From the NCBI RefSeq assembly GCF_019578655.1, contig NC_063260.1, forward strand, positions 11,782,501-11,846,500: a stretch of 64,000 nucleotides of DNA, read 5' to 3'. Origin of the DNA: Ricinus communis (lineage: Eukaryota > Streptophyta > Magnoliopsida > Malpighiales > Euphorbiaceae). A program made the position numbers and the translations under genes. The notes below the pieces were generated by a model that was given only the letters and a program-made list of their open reading frames with translations, made no database searches and had not been told where the DNA came from. This document shows, piece by piece, positions 11,824-25,182 of this stretch (positions are counted from its first letter, which is position 1; each line of letters starts with the position of its first letter).

Positions 11824-14800
11824 TCATCTATACAGGCATCCTCTGTATGTTGGTGTCCAGTAATCTGATCCTGTATTCTCATGATAAATCTGAGGAGTAC
11901 ATGAAATTGGAACCAAACAAAGACCCCTGCTCCTCAGATCAACTTTTGCATCTCCCTGTGCTTTCTTATCCAGCCCTCCCCAAGGATCCTGAAATCAATT
12001 TCACCAAGGAAGAAAGAAATAAACATCTCTATAAAATATTGCTATTTACATTAGCTTTTCTTTTTCTTTAATCAATTACTGCCACTAGCAGCAGCTTATT
12101 GTATTATAGGTCTTGCTTAATTACCTTGTGTGAATTGCTCTTCATGTAAGGGTTACTCAATAGCTACAAGCAATTAAAGTGAACGGGAATTAGCACACTA
12201 GGAAAAGTATATAATCTCAATCGAAAAACAAATATTATTATTGTATTATTTTAGTAACTAGTTTCCTTTAAAATTGAGAAATATTTTATAAGAGACCGGA
12301 ATGATTGACATTAAATCCTTAACCTATACTATTCCATGGAATTCTTTTAGGGCTTTAGACCCCATGACTTGCTTTACTGTGCAATTATTAAGCATATATA
12401 CATACATGCCAATTATTTATTCCTGCTGCTTTATTTATTTGTTTAAAAAAATCATGTTCTCTAGTTCTTTTGCAACGCAGTTTTAACAACTACCACTCCT
12501 CTTTGCTTCCATTATTTAAACAAGAGCATCAAAAGATGGAGAGCCCACTATTAATCTTATTGTCAATTTCACAATAATCATTATCATCTTCTCTGTTTAC
12601 ACTATTGAAATCTTTTTTAGTTTCTTCATTTCAACCATTACATATATATTAGAATATTACCTGCACTTGCTCTTGCAAGAACTTTATATACTGAATTGCT
12701 TCTAATAGCACAGAGGCTGTATCAGTCTGAAAACCCAAAAACCATCAAAATAAGAAAAGATAAGGTATTATACACAACACAACAAAAGCTTGTTGCAAAA
12801 TGAAGAAATAAAGCAAAAAGATTATGATAATATTAATTTCTCTTTCTGGGAAGAAAAGGCCATAGCTCCAGTGGCCACTTTGTTTAGTGTTTTACCTTTC
12901 CAAATGGCGACACAATTTGTTGAAGGGCTGTGATTCTGTCCCCAAGCTTGACTTTTGGTGCCTGCGTCTATTTAATATATATAAATCAACTAAATGAAGT
13001 TTCCATCAATGGAGATAGGCATACATTTTTGCTTTTGTTTCTTTTTTCATTTCGTCAATTGGTAGATATATAATATTATTTATACCTTTACAGATGAAGC
13101 TGTAGAGCTCTCATGCTTAGGCTTTTTCGGGATTGTCTCTGAAGTGTCCTCATATCTTTTCTTCTTTCCTTCACTTGAATTCCCCTGTCCTCTGACCGTC
13201 TGCATACAAAGTTATAAATATACATAAAATATTTTAAGTTTTAGCTAAACGTTTTCTGATAAATTTATAACCTGTAAGTATGCTCCAAGAGAATTATTAT
13301 TATTAGATATGATTCAGTGGAGGAAAGAACGACAAGATAATTTGGCAATTTTGCAACCAACATGCATGAGCTTGTAATCACTTTCTGATGGGCATTCCCG
13401 ATCGGTGGAAAGGTCATGTGTCCGCAAAGTTGACAATTCGAGACAGTTATGTACGCTATAAAAAATAAGAAATTATTTGATAGATTCAATAGTGTCGTGT
13501 CATGTAAGTGACAAATTAATTAGTACTAGCATTTAATCATATGATAATTAATTTAGAGCAAAAGGGTAAGATTATAATATCAAAAACACTAATTTTCCTT
13601 GCTTTTGTTTTGAAATTTGGATCAGCCATTAGATGGAAGCTAGGTCTCTTAATGCATGGCAAAAAGAAAAACCAAGATCATTGTCTTCATAAAATATTAG
13701 CTGTACATCTTAATCATATGATAGGTAAGTTCATTTCATCCGGTGATCCAAAAGCAAGGGTATAAATTTGACACAAAAGTTAAAAGTTTTATTCATTTTT
13801 TCTTATAAAAAGATAATAAAAAAAAAAAAACGTAAAGAGCAAAGGTAATTAAGAAATCAGCTTACCTGTGAGGAAGTTTGAAGTCCTTGCTTTCTACAAT
13901 CAGATAAATTCAAGGATTTAAAGCAAGGTTTATGGCCTTGAATATCAATCAATGGCTTGTTAAGTCGACCATTAAAAGTTAAACCATCATTGAAGGTTCT
14001 TGCACTTGTATTTTCAGTTGTTCCATAATAGTATTTGCTGTTATCTGCCATAACCGAGCCGTTGTTCAGACCAATATGATATCCAACTCCAGCTCCATTA
14101 TTATTAAACGTTGACCTTCTCAGAACATAACCTGCTGCTGGTGCTTCTACATGGCGATGATGATTTTGATGTTCGTGATCATTTTCTACCTTTACATGAT
14201 CATGTGATCCGTAACATGATAAAATCAAACCAGAATTTCTTCCCATTCCTGCTGTCCCGCACGACGCAGAATCACTGAATGTTTGAGGCTGAGGCGAGTA
14301 GTGATTTACACTACTTAATGATATACTGCATGTCATTGGATCGAAATCGCGATTATTGCTTACCACTCCAGGATCAGGAGGAGCAATAGACCAGTTGTTT
14401 ACCAAGTTGGACAACTTGGTCACCCTTTGATCACTTTCAATCAAGCTTTGATGATGATGATCAGTACTAAAACCATTTATATGCTTTTCAAAGTTGTTAA
14501 AGGATGATGTAAATTCCCAATTGTGATCTATTTTCTTCAAGTAATCACATGCCGGTTCGAATATCCCAGATGAATTAATGCTTCTTGATGATAGTGCATC
14601 GAGCAAGTTTTCTCCAACATCTTGATTGTTTTGCAGCTCTCCATTGCTTCCAACTCCTCTGCATGGTATATTAATCGAAGGTTAGCTTTGCACCTTCAGC
14701 AAAATTTACAACCCAGAACATAAAAGAGGTAATAAAGACTATTAGAGAGTTTAAGAGATACAAAACCAAAAACCTACATGTAACAGCAAATTTTTCTTCT

Positions 14801-15316
14801 TAAATTTCCTGAGGTGAAAGATTCTTCTTTCCACTCGTCTTATTCAAATAATATACGGAGATAGGTATAAAGATTATAGATGTTTTTTAATGTATTTATA
14901 TATAAGTTATTGTATGTGTATATATTAACTTGTATGTGTTTATTCATGCATCTACGAAAAAGGGAAATCCTTATAGCATCTTTTCAAAGATCGTACATGG
15001 AATAAACTTACAATAGAATATGACTCCACAGTTGACTATCAGAAGCATGTTCTCCTATCAACTCATTAGGAGAAGAAGCAGCAGGCTCAACAAGTCGGCG
15101 AGACGACTCAACAGTTAGCCCCGAGTGATTGGAAGCATTAGTAAAAGATGTAGACATGGAGACATCCTCTTCACAAGAAGAATTAGAACTAGGGTTTGGT
15201 TGGTGCCATGGAGAAAGAGAGCTTGCATGATGATGATGAAGATCCCACCAACAGCCTACAGCAGGAGGCGTAGAGGAAGAGATAGCCACAGAGCTCCCAC
15301 TACATTCTTGAGCCAT
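11824..15316 (-). CDS. bHLH transcription factor, bHLH112/bHLH123-like, complete (515 aa)
   Basis: Nuclear DNA-binding regulator of the atypical bHLH112/114/123 group. Seven exons join in frame with GT-AG borders: 15316-15012, 14658-13866, 13199-13086, 12961-12896, 12726-12661, 12163-12125 and 11988-11824 (TGA). The first two encode a Ser/His/Asn-rich N-terminal region with group motifs ([16 protein letters not shown], then [11 protein letters not shown]). The bHLH is split over exons 3-6: KKPKHES...[20 protein letters not shown] as basic region and helix 1, [20 protein letters not shown] as loop and helix 2, then [10 protein letters not shown]. The final exon has the group-specific tail [14 protein letters not shown] and ends YRGCLYR. 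The basic region lacks the usual His-Glu-Arg triad, so canonical E-box recognition is doubtful; relatives reportedly bind altered elements. Exons 3-7 are 39-165 nt and easy to miss. The exact Arabidopsis orthologue (bHLH112 versus 123) is uncertain. Confidence 0.92.
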
Positions 15317-15552
15317 TTCTGCTAGTGGATCAAGAGAAAATGCTTAATGCTAATGGGGGTAGTAGCAAGTACCTTTCTTTTTCTTTCTTTCTTTGTGTTG
15401 GTGGAGGTGGGAATTTAAGGAGAAAGAGGGATAAACCCATGTATTCATTGGTGGTGACGTACGTTTACATGTTATATACATCAATTATATGGGAGACAAT
15501 AAAATATGCAACCTGAGTTTTTCCACTAAGGTTTCGATATCGTGGGCAATTA

Positions 15553-15560
15553 TTATATAG
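15553..15560 (-). promoter_or_regulatory. Putative TATA box of the bHLH gene
   Basis: On the minus strand the sequence reads CTCTCTATATAATAATTG, a good plant TATA box about 240 nt upstream of the bHLH start codon. A transcript start about 30 nt downstream would give a 5' leader of roughly 210 nt that includes a CTTT-type tract near 15370-15395. A second weaker TTTAAATAG lies near 15688. Inferred from sequence and position only. Confidence 0.5.
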
Positions 15561-16474
15561 AGAGGCCAGTAAGGAATTTAACTGCTTGTGGGGAAGTTCA
15601 ATATTGATTATAATTGTACACTTAATATGACTGTCCGTGCATCTCTCAAATTTCAATGATATTGCAAGTTTGAGTATTGCCTCCCTCTATTTAAACCTAA
15701 ACCAATAACAAAAAAAGAAAAGAAAAGAAGGTTTAAGTGTTGGGTTGTGATTACTGATGAGCTTGGTTTTACTGTATATTGTGTTATTGGATCCTTTTTC
15801 TCTCTCTTCGCGTGAAGTTTATACTATGCCACATTTTTGTTTCTTTGGGCATGGATATGTGGATGTTACTGGTTCGTAACCAAAGCAAGTACTTGATTTT
15901 TGTGACTACTTGTCAAACTTTTTTTTGATATTATATTGAAGCAAAATGCAGACTCATGATTAATTCTTAGTTTTAAAATGATTAAGTAGAGTAGTTTCCT
16001 ATCATTAATTATGCTGTTAGTACTTGAATCAATTTCTACTATGGTAGATCTTCTTCTGGTGGCAATGGGGAGAAAGTTCGTTGATGAATTAACCGAATAT
16101 ATACGCATTAAATTGCATGGTTCTACCTAAGTTCTGGGCTCTGATCCAAAATAGAAACCATTTCTTTTACCAAATTTCTACCTGTGTATCGCATGGATGT
16201 CATTCTCCCTATTTTTACTGAAGCAATGAGTGGAAAAAGAACATTCCAATTATATATTCTCCACATTAGACACTCCTTTAGCAATCATATCATTTTGATA
16301 AATAAAGTACTGATGATACATAAATTCTAAGTCTATTTCATAAGAGGTATCAAAGTCAATGAATCATTTGCGAAGATAATTCACAAAATGATGGTTTAAA
16401 AAACTTTAATCACAATTTACAAATATAAAAATCATATTAGGCTTAGAGTTAGTTGTAATAGTCTAGCCCAGAGA

Positions 16475-16537
16475 AGCTGTTTGATGATAATTGAGAGCTG
16501 TTTGATGATAATTGAGAGCTGTTTGATGATAATTGAG
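16475..16537. repeat. Three tandem copies of a 21-bp unit
   Basis: AGCTGTTTGATGATAATTGAG is repeated exactly three times at 16475-16495, 16496-16516 and 16517-16537. A 21-bp period keeps any overlapping reading frame open, giving an artificial Ser-Ser-Gln-Leu-rich minus-strand ORF. It is a minisatellite in intergenic DNA with no sign of coding use. Confidence 0.9.
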
Positions 16538-19080
16538 AGTGAACACTGAAATAAGGGCAAGAAAGAGTGACTTTTGGTAGGTTTCTACAATACAACATGT
16601 TAAAATATAGAGACACATAAATAGGTCGAATCCGCATCGAAAACAGAAATGGCTGATAAAACATATGTAATTAATGAGTTAAAATTAATCACATAAGATA
16701 TTTTGGTAATCTAATCGTGAAGTTAAGAATTTCAAAACAAAATGTGTTAGATCAAGAAAAATTCTAAAAGATATTACTTCTTAAGTCTACTAAGGAGACA
16801 AAACCACAGGATCTATAACGACCTAACAAACAATCACTAATGTAATCTAGAATTAGATCATTATAAATAGTACTGGAATAGAATCTATTTTTAGTATATG
16901 TGTGAGGCAAGAATGAACATATGCCAAAATTAATAGACATGTGACAATTTAGTCTAGAGAAACGGTTCGATAATAATGTGATTATTTGAGTACCATTAAA
17001 ATTAAGATGATCTGACTATTTAGGTACAATTTGAATGAAGCGGTTTGTTAAAAAATTAAAAATTAGCCCATATTTGAAATAAATCCTAAAACTTGGGTAC
17101 CATTAAGGTTTTATTTATAAAATGATGGGGCTGTTTGGAATGATTTTTAATGTAAAAAATATAATTGAAATATTCTTCCATCGGTTGTCACTTCAGCATA
17201 ATTAGAAAGATTGATTAATTTTTCATACAAAAGTAGAAGTATAATGGCAAAAAGAATTAAAGTATATTGTCTAGTTTGAAACATATCCCAAACTTCAAGT
17301 ACCATTCACAAAAATTAACCTTAATGGTAATTTTAGAGTTAAAATACAGAAAATGTAGAATAGAAAAGAGGATGAAGGTGGAACTGCAGTTCAGTCTTGG
17401 TAGGTTTAAATTGATATATAGAGCAACAAAAAGGAAATTAGTAGAAGCAAAATAAATTTGTGACTAACCTGCAGGAACAAATTATAATGAGATACTTTCT
17501 TTTCTTGTCAATCAGGAAAAAAAGAAAAACAGCTGCAGTTATTGAAAATGACCCGTATGTGAGTAATAATCATAAGTAATTTAGATACTCATTTGGTTTT
17601 CTTTGAAGGGTTTGGTTTAAAGTTTTTGAAGTCCAAGTGAAAAATCTGCTTTAAGAAGCTATAAATGTAATAGGAATCAGGAAAATCGATCAGTGTCAGT
17701 AGTGTGTTTAAGCTGCTAATTATAGATTGATGCTAGCAAGAGCAAGTTGTGTTAGTTGGGATTTTTCCTAGCACAACAAGGGCACCCTGAAACAGCACCA
17801 GCCATGATACATATTCATTACATGGAAACGTATTCGAGTAATATCGTTAGGCTTTGTCGAGCGATCTAAGAGCACCATGTATACGTTAGTGCATTGCCAT
17901 TTCAAGTCACGCCTGTACACAGAATCAGAGAAATATAATACAGAAATTATGAAAAGAAAAAAAAAAAGAAGAAAACTGTATTGCAATATTCTGGCTGGTC
18001 ACAAGGCACTAATCGAAGAGAGAGACCAGTGGTTGCACCCTTGCACACCTTTTTTTCATTTTGCTATAATAAGCGAAGATATGGTCCTTTTGTTTTTTGT
18101 TTTGCAGAATACTAAATATTGATGTAGAGATGTACTTAGGGAACAAATCTGTTGCTGTGCGTCCCTGTCTGCCTCTACATATGCGTGCACGTCTCTTTTT
18201 ATGTGTTCATGTTTCTTCTCTCCTCTAATTTTTGTACCTTAATAATGTTAAGTCGCTTGTTCACTTGTGTAATTTATTGGTATACACCATTTTTTTATAC
18301 TGTAAAATTATAAAAATGTATATCACAATTCTTTTTGAAGTCGCTAGATTAAATTCGATCTTCTATTATCTCAAAATCTGAACGTATTATTTAGCATCAG
18401 AAACTCACACATTTGATAAATCTACCATTTCTTCATATATATGAATATATAAATGAATAATACATATTTAATATTATAGCGTTAAACGGTACAAAGAAAA
18501 CCAGTTGACTTAATTAGTTTACGTACAATACGTAACCTGTAAACAAACAAGCAATTAACAATTGAGGAGGTGTAGGCAGCCAGTTTGACCAGGAGAGATC
18601 CAGAGTGTCTCATGATCGTCCCAATCTCATTGTCAATTCTGTAGGAATTAGAAGACAAAAATTCATATAGTCAAGCAAGCAGTGCGTACAATTTTATTTG
18701 TCTGGGGGATCTAAGTGTTTCATTGTTGTCAAGAATATAGCCAGGCAAGAAGACAAACTTGTATTTTCTCAACAACAAAAAACAAGCCGCAACTTTGGTT
18801 TCTAAACTCCTTTTCTTTTCTTTTTTCTGGACAACGTTTCTAAACAAGAACTAGAATATCAGATTACTTTATCCATTGCTGCTTCTGTATAGTCTAAGAA
18901 CTATTTTTACAATTTTTCTGAGTTTTCTTTCTCATTGAACATCATATATGTGTTTGTTTCTTTTTCTTCTTCTTTTTTAAACCTTGGACTATCTGTTAGC
19001 CAATTTTAATACCATTTGTTACAGTAAGCCTTTTAATTAAAGAAAAATAATAGAATAAAACTTTTTTTTATAGATTAATT

Positions 19081-19165
19081 AAGATTTTGAATTCCAATTT
19101 TGAATATGCATTCGCGGTAAAAATTTTAAAATAATATTTTATCACCATAAAAGTTTTATCTAATA
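19081..19165 (+). repeat. Fragment of a dispersed repeat also seen near 25560-25640
   Basis: AAGATTTTGAATTCCAATTT followed by GAATATGCATTCGCGGTAAAA and ATATTTTATCACCATAAAAG aligns with the second half of the SINE-like segment at 25512-25655 (AGATTTCGAGTTCGAACTTT, AAATATGCAACTGCGTTAAAA, ATATTTTACCATCCATAAGAG). The tRNA-like head is not evident here, so this is probably a 5'-truncated or diverged copy. Confidence 0.5.
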
Positions 19166-20863
19166 TATACTAATGCAGTATTATATCAGGAAAAAAAAAA
19201 GAACAATATAATAAATAAATAAAACATTATGACAACCAAACATTTGTATAAAGTATAAGATACTATCTTTACTTTTATTCTTACTTCCTTTCAGTTAGAT
19301 TTGATAAGAAGTCTGTACCTACTAATTAAGCCACCTCTTAACCACAATTATATTATTTTCTTAATCATATGATAAAAACGACTCACGCATACCATGTGGC
19401 CACAAATCCCTGATTAATGGTCCCATTGGAATCGAAATGGTCTCAAATGCATATGGTCATCTATAATTCCCTAAGAGAGTATATATATGATGTATCCATA
19501 TATATCTACCTTTATATGTTATGTTTCAGTAATTAAAAGATTAATTAAGAATAAATCCTCTTATACTGAATGCAATTTGTTGGTTGGCCTATGCAAATAA
19601 CTTGATGGAAAATGGTCTAGTTGGTGGGTGTTATGTTATAAAGGGTGACTCTCTACATCAAAATCCCACTTTGGAATTCTTTATACTTCACCTCTTTTCC
19701 ATCTCCACTACTCATATTGCTATTGGCTGCACCTACCCTGTTGATTATCTTCCTTATCAGACAGAATTATTAACATGTAATTGTTCTAAACCATATGATT
19801 TATGTTAATTAATGTAACCAAACTTAATTAATTAAGTATTATATGCTTAACTAACAAGGGTTTGGCGTGGAAATGGTGGGTTTTAATTGAAAAGGGGCCA
19901 ACTCTATTTGATAGGGTAGGCGGCTGCATCTTAATCCTGATAAATCCCCTTTTTTAAGTCTATGCTTTTTTTAAATAATCATGATAACGAAAAGTGCACA
20001 TTTTTAAGTATTAGAATTGTCGGTTTGTTAGGTTTTCAAGCAAAAAGATGGACGGATGGATGATTTCTAGCTATATTTGTCAGGTTTGAAAAATAATACT
20101 AGTAATTAGGTAACCTATGCTTGGTTTGACAACCAATATTTGGCATTAACAATTAACATAATGCTACTCTACTAGTTGTTTATTTATGCGTTGCATAACT
20201 ATTATTATTATTATTATTATTTTAATTATAAAATTAATTAAATAAATATAATTTAATTAATTATTTAATATTTAATATTAATTTATAACAATTTTAAAAA
20301 TAATAAAAAACTAAAAAAATTTAAAATTTTATTCATATTATTACATTATTGATTTTATTTTTAAATTGATACTATCAATAAATTATTATAGGTGAATATT
20401 TATTTATTAACTCTAAATATTATATAAATTAATACTATCAAATATAATTGATATTTAAATTAGAAGTTGTTGTATAATTAAAAATTAATTTATTAGTGAA
20501 TATAATATTTAAAATATTATTTTTTATAGAAATTAATTTATTAAGTAATATAATATTAAAATATAATTAATATGCTATCTTTTAGACTAATTATTATCTA
20601 ATTAAAAAATTAAATTATTACTAATATATTATTTTTTTAGGATTAGAACGAGTATTTAATTAGGAATGTAACTTATTAATCAATGAACTAATAGAAGAAA
20701 CTACAATATTACACATAAACTTAATTCCTATGTATAAAAAATAGTACATATATCAAAATAAAAATTTTACGTGTCAAAATTAAACACACGTGTCAAAAAA
20801 AATTAGGTCTCAAAAATTTATATATATAATTGCTTAGATTGGTAGATAAATATTTAAATATCA

Positions 20864-20962
20864 TAATGGATCAATAAACCATCCCAAATTTTTATAGATA
20901 TATTCAAATTGAGAAATTCTTTATATATATATAAAAATTTGGGATGGTTTATTGATCCATTA
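20864..20962. repeat. Perfect 33-bp inverted repeat with a 33-nt spacer (MITE-like hairpin)
   Basis: The arm at 20864-20896 (TAATGGATCAATAAACC...) is the exact reverse complement of 20930-20962 (...GGTTTATTGATCCATTA), separated by 33 nt of AT-rich spacer. If the outer TA on each side is a target duplication, this looks like a tiny TA-inserting MITE with 31-bp terminal repeats, but the ends do not match the Stowaway consensus I remember. A transcript would fold into a perfect stem that could feed small-RNA processing. Complete identity of the arms implies recent origin or conversion. It lies at the edge of a very AT-rich tract. Confidence 0.85.
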
Positions 20963-23900
20963 TATATATATATCATAAAAGAATGTGAAAACTACAAAAA
21001 TTTTGTTATTGATTTATTAAGAATAATTTAGTTTAATTAGTTTTAATTTTTATCCTTTGAAGTGAAATATCAAATGCTCACTTTTCTTTCATCTAATTTG
21101 TTTATTATACTCATTCAAAATAACTTATTGCATGCTAGTAACTAAGTTTAGTTAGATTGGGCTCCTTTATTCTTATTCACTAGTATTAGACAAAGAAATT
21201 TACTTTTTCTTCTTCAATCGTGTCTAGAGGGAAGTTAATAATAATAATTAATAATAATAATAAGATAAAACTTTAAACTTAAGTTATTGCAAGTAGATGA
21301 GACCCTCTCATCGAAATTTTTATATATATTTTATTCCATATTTAGATCTAAGCCCAAATAGTTGCCATTTCAACCTACAAAATCAACCAGTGTATTGAAA
21401 GTAATCAACATCTGTTGTTTTATTATTTATTTATTTATTTATTGTGGTTCCTTGTTGGTCTGTCAAACACAACTAATCCAAATCTTTATCTTCAGAGTAT
21501 TTTAATTATGAAACATAAGAGATTGTGGGCACCAATCGATTTACGTATTTCAACGCACAGTTCAACTTATAGTCTCCTCCTTATTGTTTTAATGCTACTC
21601 TTTGTATTTTACAGGTAATGAAAAGGAATGATTGAAGTTGACCTCATTTATACTTTTTAATTCTTTCTAATCTTCCATTTAGGAGATCAATTTCAAATGA
21701 GTTTTGCCTTCTTCTTCGCTATTATTTTTCTCCTCAACATCATTACTTTTTTCTTTTACTCATGATAAATTATTAACAAAAATTGATCCACTTACATATT
21801 ATAACAATTTTAAAGATATACAATATAAATTTATTTATTATATTCAAATTTGATCGAATCAAACATCTAAAATTATCCATATAACTGTCGTCTCTAAGCC
21901 AACAGTAACCGAGCATATAGGCAGTCAAAGAAAAATAATATTATGATATCCAATTGAAAAATCAATGTGACTTTTTGATCCATTACAATGATCCTACGGC
22001 AATTGGCCTCTGTCCTCGACATTTTTAAGGCCATTTGATTTATAAAAATTGGAGCCGTCCAGCCGTACGACTCCACCAACATCGGAGGGGGTTTTCCTTT
22101 GGACCAATAAAATTTGGACGCCCTTCATATTTGGCACCTCAAAATCGAAACGTTTTTAAACCCAAAAGAAAAAGGAGGCCTTTGCAAGTTAGGTGAATTA
22201 TATACACATCATTGCCTTTATAAAAATAAAAGAAGAAGAAGAAGAAGAAGAAGAAGGAGGAGGAGATCTCCATTAATTGGACCTTAGTGGAATTGGCATG
22301 GCAGCCTTTGTCATTTTATAGGTAATTGCTTTCTTTGCTCTATAATATAAAAAAAAAAAACTTTGTAATAAAGAAGAGAAAGCTCTAGCACTGGCAAGGT
22401 TTCTTGACACGTGCCAAAGGTGTGCACTGGTGTACCAGCATTTTTTCTTTTTGTAATAAAAATTTTAATTGAATGAGACAGGTTAGGATCGTGCAATTGG
22501 CACGCGACCTCTTACAATATTCTTTTTAAAGAAAAAAGAAAAGTTTAATGTCAACAAAGTATTAATCAATTAATCAAATCATAACATATAATTGATGGTT
22601 TAGTGGTGTGCGTAATGACTTTATTGATCAATAAAGCTACTGTTTTCTTTTTATTTATTTTTTTACAATAATTAATAGTATATTCTATAATCCTGCATGG
22701 TTTCGTTCGTCTGAAACTTATTCTAATCTATAAATTGTTATATTCTGCTTTGTTTCTTCTTTGTTTCTTTTTTTTTTTTTATGTTCGTGCATAATTTAGT
22801 TTTTTTTTTTATAAATTCATCCTATTGGTATTAGAGCGGGTGGCCACCGATGTTATGAATCTTTTAAAATAATTTTTTATTTATTTTCTCAATATTATTG
22901 ATTAATCATCAAACTCTTTCATAAATAAACATATGAGATGTTGTTAATAAATCACTCGTGAGTTAGAACACACAACATAGCTGGTTTGGTTTTTAATCTA
23001 TTACTCATAATTAGATTTTTGTAATCTACAGTACTGTTAAAATATATTTTTTAAATATTAATATCAAATACATGGATATATTTTAAAATTTATCTCAAAA
23101 TGACTTGTTTAATTTATTTTTTTTTTCATTTCACATGTCATCAGTCCTAAAATATAATATATATTTTTAATTTTTAGTTTGAGTAATTTTTAAATTTATT
23201 TTTCATTAACTAACATGTGTAGCATCATCACCTATAATTAAAAGATGAATTGGATGGAAAAATATTTAAATTTTATAATATAATAAAATGAGATAATGTT
23301 GAGTTGATAAGTCTATTATTTAAAATTATTGTCTATTGTATTAACAAAATTATTACAAGAAAAAATATCAAAATTTAATGACACTAATTAGAAAAAAAAA
23401 GAAACTAATTTTTCCAATTTGTGTGTAAAGTGAAAATGAATTAACAAAGTGGGATGGAGTGAGTATATAATTACGAAACTGTGATTTAAATAAAAAAGAA
23501 AAAGTGAAGAAATACGTGTTGACCTAATCCCACATGCCATTGTTGCTTTTACGTAGTTTCTCTTAATGGGAGTGGGACTTTGTATCACTTTTGTTTTGGT
23601 CTAACTCCACTTGACATTTGTGGACCTCTTTAATAGTATCCTTATAAATTAATGTCAACTATTGATTTCTAAACTCATTATTAAGTGGTGATGGATAATT
23701 TCTTTCAATAGTCAGATGCTATAAGTTTATTAAAAATTCATCTTCTCAAAATAAATAATAAATAAATAAATTCGTTTTCTTTCATAAGTAGGTATTAACA
23801 AACATGAGGATTTCAACTCTCAGCTAAATTCCATCCTTGAGCTAATCATCAATCTAAGTTCAAAATAGGATGCAAATGTTTTTTTCTAAACCGGGATAAA

Positions 23901-24769
23901 TTAGCCATGCTGTTCAGTTTTTTTTTCTAATATTTATTTAATAATTATGTAAAATTATAAAATAATTTCTGTAAACTCTGCTAATTTCATTTCCCTGTCG
24001 AAACATTATATGTTGAAATGCCTCGCACTCGAAAGAAAAAGAAAATAAACCCATATATTTTCTATAATTTTAGTCAATCATTTTAAATTTAGTAAAAATG
24101 ACTCGAATTATAAATTTATTGATAACTTTAGCTAATCAAAATTTAATTTTAGCCATTAATAAATTATTTTAATTTTGATAGCATTCTTTTTTAATCATAG
24201 AGAAAGAGTTGGGAGTTTAAACTGAGCGTATATCAAAAATTCTTGAAATTTTTTAGAAATCTTTCATCGATATTGAAGTAAGTATAGTATAAAGTTGTAT
24301 CTCTTTCGCTAATATAATTTAGGAGATTAAACTATTTCAAACAGTGAAAATCCATAATAAACATATAAAAATTATTGTACATAAAATAATATTAAAAAAA
24401 TTAATTTTAAGTGATAGAATATATAATATTTTTCTAACTGGATGACTAAATTGAATTGATACAAGCATGTCAAAAAATTAGTTATAATTCTGCTTTATTT
24501 TTATTTAATTTAAATTGAAGAGTTGGAAAATCTATTTTTGTTCATTGTTTAACATAATGATTTCTTAAAAAATAAAAATCTCATTTGTACACAGCAGGGT
24601 TTTGAAAATCCACATGAAAATCTCAATTGCACTCATTAAAGTCCGATGCCTGCTACTATTGCGCGATAAAAGGAATGAGGAAAACTAATCTTGATTTATT
24701 TAATCATTAAAGACTCCAAAGCACATGAATTTTCTATATAAAAATAGATCGAAATAGATATTATTTTTA

Positions 24770-24872
24770 TATTATAAGGTTTATTCTAAAATTGGATTAG
24801 TGTTTATATCATAAGGTTTATTATAAAATTGGATAACTACCACTATAAATTAATTTTATATCATAAGGTTTA
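24770..24872. repeat. Three loosely spaced copies of a TATCATAAGGTTTA motif
   Basis: ATTATAAGGTTTATTCTAAA, TATCATAAGGTTTATTATAA and TATCATAAGGTTTAATG occur at about 24770, 24805 and 24857; the first two units also share AAAATTGGAT. This is a decayed local tandem duplication with a period of about 35-50 bp and no coding potential. Confidence 0.6.
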
Positions 24873-25182
24873 ATGTTTTCATGATCGCAACCTTGAAGTC
24901 TATGGATCTGAATTATGCTTTAAAATAAACACAATTCCAAATCAACTTTGTCTACAAATGAAAAGGTCACAATTAATGCAACTAAAAATCTCAGAGTTCA
25001 ATCATGCCTCAAAATAAATGTTGACAGTATGCTCAACACACATGAAGTGGCATTTTCAATAATGGCTGATGAATGTTCATGATGCATAATCCGTTTAGTT
25101 CATTTTATTAGCTTGATTTATGAAAATCAATCATGGTCCTCTCAGCTGTGCTGCTAAAAATTTTGAAGAGGTCCGAGCAGGA

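Noticed and set aside
17690..18240. Patches that looked like a plant miRNA precursor (for example AGTTGTGTTAG/CTAGCACAAC inverted pair; GCGTCCCTGTCTGCC)
   Set aside because: Stems are about 11 bp only, and none of the mature miRNA sequences I know matches.
19584..19808. Plus-strand ORF of 74 codons in a less AT-rich patch
   Set aside because: No recognised family, weak start context, no partner exons.
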